Below, piece by piece: positions 56,747-64,000 of a stretch of DNA of 64,000 bases. Position numbers and translations under genes: made by a program. Below the pieces are notes generated by a model, which saw nothing but the letters and a program-made list of their open reading frames with translations, made no database searches and was not told the DNA's origin. How positions within the stretch are numbered: position 1 is the stretch's first letter; the number at the start of each line of letters is the position of its first letter. This DNA is from Tomocerus qinae (lineage: Eukaryota; Arthropoda; Collembola; Entomobryomorpha; Tomoceridae): NCBI GenBank assembly GCA_020055645.1, contig CM034546.1, forward strand, positions 46,252,001 to 46,316,000, read 5' to 3'.

Positions 56747-56989
56747 TTATTTATAGGATATTACAAAAAAGTAATCCAGCTTAATTACTAAAATTCTCTG
56801 TGCAAGATTCTCAGAGCAAGATTCTCTGTACCGGTTTCTGGCATTGACGTAAGCCTCTTCCTTGATCCGTTTCAGCTCAGGTTGTTGATTTCCTCGTAAG
56901 ATCCTTAGACATCTTGTAACTTCCTTTTTTAATGAGACACATTCCTTATCCATCCACCTTGGATTATTTCGATTAACAGTTATCAGCAT
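56747..56989 (-). pseudogene. Non-LTR retrotransposon (LINE) ORF2 fragment
   Basis: The 80-codon minus-strand frame contains NPRWMDKECVSLKKEVTRCL, then a basic helix (KRIKEEAYVNARNRYRES). This is the conserved linker between endonuclease and reverse transcriptase of jockey/I/RTE-type LINEs (W-W/M-x-x-E-C followed by R/K-rich helices). No RT motif follows within range, so it is a dead fragment. Confidence 0.6.
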
Positions 56990-58729
56990 TTGTAAGTAAG
57001 TATAATGAAAGTAAGCTGTTATGATAAAGCGTATGGATATATAAGATCCAACTGTGTATTCTGTCTATATTATGGCATCACGATTTTTTTGTAAATGTTT
57101 TTTAAGTTGGATTCACAGTAGCCTCCTTCCACTTAAGAGGAATAATAGGGACAAACACAGAATTTTTGATAAGGTAAATTCAATTTATTATTTATTCACT
57201 TTATTGCTAAAAACTTCATCGACCCCATTTTTTTACAGATCCACGTAGATCATAAGAATCCTTAAATAATCGAAAAATGTATTAAGACCAATTTTATTGA
57301 AATTAGGTCTGAGCTAAAATAACATCATAATCCCAACATCATGATTATAAATATTGTAAGCTTAGCTTTTTGAGTTTTCTTGTGGATTTAAATTTTTTCA
57401 TGGAAATTTTTGTTTACAAGAATTATTGTTGGAACGAACAAAAGACAAAAATCGTCATGAAAAGATGAAAGATTTTATGATAAACAGAATCATAGGCAAT
57501 TTTATTAGGGATTCATATTTACTTTATTCTATTTTGATATTACACACATTTGGTAAAGTCGCAAAATTTAATTTACAGAATCTGGAATTAGGTCAGGTTC
57601 TATTAAGTATAATATGTAAAGCCAATTTTGGAACTAACGTAGGGAGGTGGATAGTAAGAGTGGGATGGGAGTAAAATGCATACCTATTATCAAGGAACAA
57701 GAGGAAGACCAGCTTAGGCTTCTATACGTCTCCCAAGTATATCTCTCATCAAGAGTTCCTTGCTGCTGCTACAAGGTACGCAGCCGTTTTGCTATTGGTC
57801 GGACGCAGCCGCTCTCTCATTGGCTCTCGTATGTACCTACGTGTATTCTAAGTGTGGACCATTTCTCTTATGGAAGCTGGTCTTCTATAGTGAAGCGCCA
57901 GCTTCACAGCCACCATCGGTATTCTATGCCTATTATTATATACGGTAGTGGCTTCATGTAAAATCTTACAATAAATTGAATGTAATTATTATTCATTTAA
58001 ATATAAATGACAACCTAGCTAGCAATTCATACCGTCACAATTAATCAGGTGCTATAAACGATAACTAATTGGCATAATAAAAGGTTATGTAAAACAATTA
58101 ATTCTACATAATCTGAGATAAAACAATAAACTTACCTAAATATCGATCTATCTAGAGAGACCATAAATGCCAAATGTGCATGTCATCTTCCACTAAACCA
58201 TCTTACATTTATAAAATAATTTTGGAGTTGATGGGAGGAGGTACCCAAAGGTGTTACAGTCATAACTTGTGTTATACATGGAGGGGGTCTTATGTTACGT
58301 AATATAAATGCAGGTTCAATAGGCCCTCCTACCAGACATTAGACAGAGATATATAGGTAGGTAAATTTATTGCTTTATCTCAGTCTATGGTTATATATTA
58401 GAATGTACAATTGGTTATTATTAGCGTATTTCGAAACTAATCTAAAATGTTGCAATATTTCGTAATCTTTTAAAATTCAATATCAGTAAACTGGTGGCCT
58501 AGTTTATTTATAACTAGACCCCAGGCACTTCCATTAATTTCGAAAAATTGTATTGTGAATCCACCGCAAGTAACAGTAAAACTGTGAAGGTGGTTTTTTT
58601 GAAATTTGAAAATAAGGTGATACGTTCAGGCAATACAATACAAGCAATATTAGAGTACAACCACTTAACAATACTTTACGATTATAATATTGATTGGTGA
58701 TTGCGGAAGATGATTTGATGTGATGGCGT
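56990..58729. other. No gene recognised
   Basis: Frames of 60-104 codons near 57.4-58.0 kb overlap each other and lack motifs. GGCCCTCCTACCAGACA at about 58321 recurs inverted at 13856-13872 (TGTCTGGTAGGAGGGC), with neighbouring words also shared, so a dispersed repeat touches both places. Confidence 0.4.
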
Positions 58730-60793
58730 TTACAAGTACATGGTTAAATTGTGCTCTAGGTCGATGTGGGCTTGTTTTCCACGTGTCATTCCCCCCATGA
58801 AAGCCAACTTGTATGCGAATATACAAGGAATGGGGAGAATGACAATTCCAGACGAGTCGAAGCGGAAGTGACACATTTTGTTGATCATCTCCTGCATCTG
58901 TTTAGGCATTATACCTTGGGTGTCGTATAGAACGAAGAATGACGTCGGTCTCACCGTCTTTTGACACGCCTTTGACATCAGGAAGAAATGGTACCTAGGG
59001 AACACAATACATATATAAGTAACCTCATATACTACACGAAACTTATTCAGCCGTTTATATAGTTAGATATAAGAATGATAGGAAATAATAAAGATTTAAA
59101 ATTGTTACCTCAATGTCAAATTGTTTTGAAGGAGTGTGCTTAGTGACTCAGTGCCTGGTCCTGTGAACTCAACTTCTGACAACATGCTACTACTGATCTT
59201 CTTCGACACCACGATGTACGACAGCTTTGGAATATGTTTCCTTTTAACGCAGTAGACTTCCTGCAAAGTAGACTGTACACAAACCCAATTAAATTCTCCT
59301 ATGGTAAGCATTTTAAAATTATACAGTATTTTTAATGAACCATAATTTTCGGCAATTCTCTCATTCTGATGTGTCGGAGATAACAGCCGTCAACTCCACG
59401 GCGCAATATAATGATTCTATTTGGTAGGAATCCCACCGCCGACTTGTAGTGATAGCAGCATTCTAGAATTATAGGACACGAAATAAATTATGGTAATAAA
59501 TTCGAAAGAATAAATAGAATTTTTAAAAGAGTTTACTTTGGAGGCCAAGGTTGAAATTAATGACTAATTCTTCTTCCGACTGGTGCGTGGAAGTGATTGT
59601 GTAGTGAGAGTCTGCAACTGTCGATACCATTCCAGCAGTGCTGATGCTAGAGCCTTTCGCCTTGTACACATCAAATCCAATGACCATCATTTGATCAAAA
59701 GGTGCCTGGTGAGACCAGGGGACTGCAGGTCCACCAAACTTCTTCATCAAAGCAGATACTTCCGCTGTTGCGATCGACATCAGACCCTGCGAAATTGCGT
59801 CATTTGCATACACGCATTTCGCTGGGACTAGATTAACAGTAATGAATCAACTTATTACAATTGTCTTTGGTTTTGAATTTCGACTAAATTAAAATTCTAA
59901 ACTAAATCACTTACAGTCGACACTTTTGAGACGTTCCGTCACGAGAAAGTGCAGGTCCAGTCTGTTATCTGGCAGAATTACAAAGAGCATTTGGAAATCC
60001 TTTCCATCTTTATCTTCGATATTTTGCAAGTAATTCAGGATCAAATTGTCATTCAGCTTCACTCTGTATGGAGACAAAAATAGAGGAATAAACAACAATT
60101 TGAAAACTTGAAAGAAACTTATAAAGTAAAACTTGTACATCTGGAAAGCAAGCATTTGGTATTCTTTCTGCCAAGAATATTTCATCATATTGCGAATTGA
60201 GTTGTCCATTGCATCCGCATACTCCTCAGAAACGATTACGATCCATTTGATCATATTGGCCGGAGACAATTCTATGTTGGCTGATGAATATAATTATAGA
60301 CAATTAACTTTAAATGTATCAGATCAGAGTACACAAGTAATTAGATATTGGTCTATAACATCATAAGAAAATATTTATTGACGGACATTTAAACGCCAAG
60401 ACCCAGTCCGTTTGGTCGTTAGCTTGTTCAGAGATTCTCTCCACTCTCGTCTCCGTCACATTTCCTTGGCCCGTCAACCAAGGCCGGCTAAAAGATGACA
60501 TCGTAAAAGTCCTCTCTATCCTCCTATGCGAAGAACAAAAAAATTTTAAGTAATCAAATCACCTCATTAATTTGTTGCAACTTTAATATTTTCAATAGTT
60601 AAATTGGCATTGATATTATAATATATAGTTAGTGATTAAAATATTCAGTAAGCTTGAAATATTTTTTTCATAATAAATGTGCAAAATTAAATCATCTTAC
60701 GGCTGGCCTGAATTGTTCTACACGTCGATGTTTCTACCGAAGGTTTTCAACACGTTCCTAGAGGGTTGAAGTACGGTCACTGGTTGACTAATT
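58730..60793 (-). CDS. Piwi-clade Argonaute, C-terminal half, catalytically degenerate
   Basis: Eight exons read leftward: 60793-60722 (uncertain 3' end), 60523-60387, 60280-60139, 60063-59915, 59827-59537, 59462-59341, 59260-59109, 58994-58730. All junctions are phase-compatible with GT-AG borders, giving about 442 residues. The match to the Piwi linker, MID and PIWI domains is clear: MIKWIVIVSEEYADAM, QMLFVILPDNRLD, SQGLMSIATAEVSALM, MMVIGFDVYKAKGSS, FLPNRIIILRRGVDG, HIPKLSYIVVSKKI, SFFVLYDTQGIMPKQMQ, IPCIFAYKLAFM, ending TMYL. Of the catalytic DDH triad, the first Asp is kept (GFDVY), the second is Arg (LRRGV for YRDGV), and the His is Tyr (FAYKLAF for YAHKLAF). Slicing is therefore unlikely; guide-RNA binding may persist. 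The PAZ and N-terminal exons are not in view and may lie beyond 64 kb or be lost. Confidence 0.85.
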
Positions 60794-61256
60794 CTGCTAC
60801 TTGTAAATCACTAAAATTTCGCGTCATAAGTATTAACATTTTGAATCGTATTTCCTATTTCAATTGAGACTAATTTATGGTGGCGAGATAAATTTTTTCA
60901 ATGAATTGGTGTTCAAAAAGTGAGAGAAATTTTAATTATTAAAATAAATTAAGCACAACTTACCATGCAGCTTGTTGTATCTAATGAATTCCGTCACTTA
61001 CAAATCAGAATAATCAATGATAAAAATGATAATATTATGTAATTCTTGTATAAGAAGCAGGAACAAAGATGTATCATTAATTACGACTCATCGGAGACAG
61101 GAAGGGCGTGGAAGGAAGCGACATAACTTGATTATCTGTGCCAATCTACAAGACAATAGCTATAGGTTGGAGAAAAGAAAACTATTAATGTTTTCAATAA
61201 TGTACCCCAACCCAAAGCATACCTTCATGTGCTAAATTTAGTACATGGAGGTATAC
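60794..61256. other. Region upstream of the Piwi exons
   Basis: Minus-strand donor-like sites lie at about 60964 (GCATG/GTAAGT) and about 60999 (TTT/GTAAGT), but I could not match PAZ-domain coding sequence to them. 61183-61256 is the left half of a palindrome with AATGTACCCCAA ends. Confidence 0.35.
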
Positions 61257-61542
61257 ATTGGGGTCAGGGCCGGGGAATTGGGGGGGCGACCGGAGCGACG
61301 GCACCGGGCATCAAGCTGTGGGGGGCAGCAAAACGAACGAAAAAAAAATTTTTTGCCATGGACAAGATATATTAGTATCCCAAAGTAACTGTAATAGAAA
61401 ATGATTTCTCGAAAACAATACAGAGACAGAGACCACTAATTGGTTTATTTCCATTGTGTTACTAATCACGCTATCCGATTTTTTTAAAACAATGGACATT
61501 ATTTGATTGTTTCTTTGGATTGGGAAACTAATTGTATGTACT

Positions 61543-62194
61543 ACTAAACTTCACAGAAATAAATACAGTATGGCACATTGAAAAGTTATCATAAGAGTTT
61601 GTATGTATAAGCAATATATATGGCCATTTTACTACAGACTAATTCGACTTACAAACTTTTACTAATCAGAGGTGCTCAATTTCTTCTCCTGCAGTTGCAA
61701 AGCACAAAAGTGATCGGACATCTCAGTGTCCGTTTACAATGGCATCAAAAAATTAAGGCCTAGTGAGACAACCATTTAACCTGCCCAATTCAAAAATGAC
61801 TTCTGGCGAGATTTGGCTTTGAATAAAATTTTTTGTACGATGTTGTGGGAGATGCCTACCTCATGAGTGAGGTACTCTTCTTTTCGATTTTCTAACCCCT
61901 ATAATTGACTCGTGAATCACTCCATAATTTCAGTTATCTGAATCTGGTTAATTGTCACCAGTCGTTCTCTTGCATCGTAAGTGTTGGAAATGGAACTGGA
62001 GAAACAAGGATAGAAACTGGAATGAGCAATTAGCTTCATGCATTCCAACTGCAGGACAGGATATTGAGCGTGTCTGATTAGTAAATGTAAAGTCAAATAG
62101 TCTGTAGTAAAATAGCCATATATTGCTTATACATACAAAGTCCTATGATAACTTTTCAATGTGCCATACTGTATTTATTTCTGTGAAGTTTAGT
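61543..62194. repeat. Foldback inside the hAT-like element
   Basis: ACTAAACTTCACAGAAATAA at 61543 is mirrored by the sequence ending at 62194. Arms of about 100 bp match (CAGTATGGCACATTGAAAAG and TAAGCAATATATATGGCC). The 450-bp centre has no coding signal. Confidence 0.7.
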
Positions 62195-62539
62195 TATGTG
62201 CTATACTGAAGTTAGACAGTATAGGTAATTTAATATGCATTGCTACATTGCCGTGTTCCGTAAATACAGCTCTCATCAATCCTAACATCGATATTGACCA
62301 ATAATTAACACATCGTAGTACATCATAAAGTTTCCAGTGCAAGGGGCAATTATACACCCATTTTCATTCATTAACTAATATTGAAAAAGAAATAGAGTAC
62401 AAAATATTTATGGAATGCTTGCATGGAAAGTTTCTTCAAAGTTTGGAAATAATTTCAAAAAATTAAGCTTTTAGCAATCTAGCTTATAATTCTCCAACTA
62501 ACAACAAAATATGTGATTTTACTTTTTTCCTTAACCGTC

Positions 62540-63415
62540 TCAACTCTAACTGTTTCAGTCCAAACCGTCACAACCCAAACATTCTAAATCCAAACTGTCT
62601 CACTCCAAACCTTCGCAACCTAAACATTCTAAATCCAAACTGTCTCACTCCAAACCGTCGCAATCTAAACATTCTAAATCCAAACTGTCTCACTCCTAAC
62701 CGTCTCAACTCAAACATTCCCAATCCAAACTGTCTCAATCCAAATTGTCTCAACCCAAACCGTCTCAATCCAAACCGTATCAGTCAAATCAGTCTCAGTC
62801 TAAACCTTCTGAATCCAATCCGTATCAAACTAAACTGTCTTAACACAAATCCATCCCCCCCAAACCGTCTCAACACAAACCATCTCCCCCCCAAACCGTC
62901 TCAACACAAACCATCTCCCCCTAAACCGTCCCAAACCAAACCGTCTCAATCCAAACCCAAACAGTCTTTATTCAAAACTTCTCGGTTCAAACCGTCTCAT
63001 CGCAAACCTTCTGAATCCAAACCGTCTCAATCTAAACCGCCTCAATCTAAACCGCCTCAATCAAAACCGTCTCAAAACAACCCATCTCACCCCAAACTGT
63101 CGCAACCCAAACCGTCTCAACCTAAACCGTCTCAACCCAAACCATTTTATCCCAAACCGTCTTATCCCCAAACCGTCTCATCCCAAACAGTCTTATTCCA
63201 AAAACGTCTCGGCTCAAACCGTCTCAAGTCAAAACGTCTTAGAATCAATTTGTCTCAACCCAGCCACTATCTACTTAAACCGTCTCATCCCAACCAGTAA
63301 CTCTCTAAACCGTTATAACCCAGCTAGTATCTACCAAAACCGTCTCAGCCCAACCAGTGACTCCCCAAATCATCTCAACCCAACCAGTATCTACCCAAAC
63401 CGTGTCAATCTAATA
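62540..63415 (+). repeat. 15-bp minisatellite (CCAAACCGTCTCAA-type)
   Basis: About 55-60 imperfect units of the form CAACCCAAACCGTCT with few length changes. Because the period is 15 bp, the plus strand reads as a pentapeptide repeat (K-P-S-Q-P and variants such as SKPSQPKHSKSKLSHSKPSQ) with occasional stops, and the minus strand as FGLRQ-type repeats. A TGTTTCAG acceptor-like site precedes it at 62551-62558. It could be a decayed repeat-protein exon or only a satellite captured by the transposon. Confidence 0.8.
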
Positions 63416-63619
63416 GCTTCATTTTAATCGTCTCAAACTTATAGTGTCAGTTTTAACTTTGGCATTTTATTACTATTCTACTTTAGTATAATAATTTGTG
63501 TCACAAAAATATTTTTGCCCGTTCTACAATTTCTGTAATGGCATTAAAGTTAGTAAAAGGGGGCATCAAAATAGCGTTTGCCCGGGCAGCATTGAAACCT
63601 CACCGGCCCTGATTGGGGT

Positions 63620-63867
63620 ACATTATTGAAAACGTTAATTCCCTGTTCCAGTACACGACACGGATGGAAACTCATCTGCTCTTAATAATAGGCAAAAAGC
63701 CTTTTGTACACAGGATGACACTGATGAGAGATGTTCAGGGGTTATGAAATAAGCATCTAAGCATACAGTGATACATATATCGTCCTTTAAGGAACCATTT
63801 AGCCTAAATCCATTTTTTGTTTTATCTATAAAATAGACTAAATCCATTTTCCGTTTAGTGTACAAAA
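63620..63867. other. Right part of the interrupted palindrome, then repeats
   Basis: 63620-63645 completes the palindrome begun at 61183. Downstream, TAAATCCATTTT-TTTCGTTT units recur at about 53-bp spacing and lead into the terminal palindrome. Confidence 0.5.
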
Positions 63868-64000
63868 TAGTCTAAATCCATTTTTCGTTTTGTGTAGTGA
63901 ATAGCATAAACGCCATAGCCGCAGATGGACGTAGATGGTGTTTAGGCTATGGAGATACTAAGCTATTCTGTACACAAAACGAAAAATGGATTTAGGCTAT
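63868..64000. repeat. Palindrome running off the window end
   Basis: ATAGTCTAAATCCATTTTTC at 63868 is mirrored by GAAAAATGGATTTAGGCTAT at the window end, with the centre near 63935. It is the edge of another foldback element. Confidence 0.65.

Larger units (their letters stand above)
61257..63619. mobile_element. 2.35-kb hAT-like element with 8-bp duplication
   Basis: ATTGGGGT flanks both ends (61257-61264 and 63612-63619). The insert begins CAGGGCCGGGGAATTGG and ends CACCGGCCCTG, typical hAT-like termini. No transposase survives. It carries a nested foldback and a long minisatellite. It landed in the loop-side arm of a palindrome whose other arm continues at 63620 (TACATTATTGAAAACGTTAA, complementary to 61180-61201). 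Confidence 0.75.

Noticed and set aside
56559..56756. Frame of repeated Met-Tyr-Val-Cys
   Set aside because: Product of the ATGT microsatellite.
59583..60366. Plus-strand frames over the Piwi exons
   Set aside because: Antisense to well-supported exons; no motif of their own.
62568..62768. FGLRQ-type repeat frame on the minus strand
   Set aside because: Arises from the 15-bp minisatellite; the plus-strand pentapeptide register is longer, and neither is shown to be coding.

Overview
The window looks like arthropod nuclear DNA. It is AT-rich, with spliceosomal introns, TATA/initiator promoters, a divergent insect-type ionotropic receptor, an F-box/leucine-rich protein, a Piwi gene, a BEL/Pao element and dense non-autonomous DNA transposons. 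A springtail or similar hexapod would fit, but nothing in the sequence proves the taxon.

Layout. 1-5.5 kb: decayed Polinton-like fragments and a TIR element with a 12-bp target duplication. 5.5-14 kb: mostly AT-rich sequence without convincing genes, plus a 2.1-kb TIR element that carries remains of an acidic protein gene broken by a MITE. 14.3-31.7 kb: a cluster of four small prepropeptide genes. Each has a signal peptide, an acidic pro-segment and a cationic six-cysteine mature region, and each shares a TATA promoter and a 5'UTR intron. The first copy is inverted and lies between arms of an imperfect inverted repeat. A two-exon F-box gene (21.8-24.9 kb) and several MITE/foldback insertions lie inside the cluster. 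34.3-36.4 kb: a single-exon ionotropic receptor. 37.1-55.6 kb: two matching gypsy-type LTRs 18 kb apart that enclose decayed gag remnants and a recent BEL/Pao insertion (44.19-51.61 kb). The BEL copy has near-identical LTRs, a 5-bp target duplication, an open gag-protease-RT frame that stops early in RT, and a long phlebovirus-type glycoprotein ORF. 56-61 kb: a LINE fragment and, on the minus strand, a Piwi gene assembled here from eight phase-compatible exons. Its PIWI domain has lost two of the three catalytic residues. 61.3-63.6 kb: a hAT-like element, with an 8-bp target duplication, that carries a foldback and a 15-bp minisatellite.

How the parts relate. Genes 1 and 3 share one type of upstream region and genes 2 and 4 another, so an ancestral two-gene unit was probably duplicated, with one half inverted and one gene lost. 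The peptides look like charge-balanced secreted defence-type precursors, but I cannot place their cysteine spacing in a family I know. The Piwi paralogue lies in a transposon-rich stretch with several long hairpins, but any functional link is speculation.

Exon joins, repeat boundaries and homology calls were made by eye. No database search was run.
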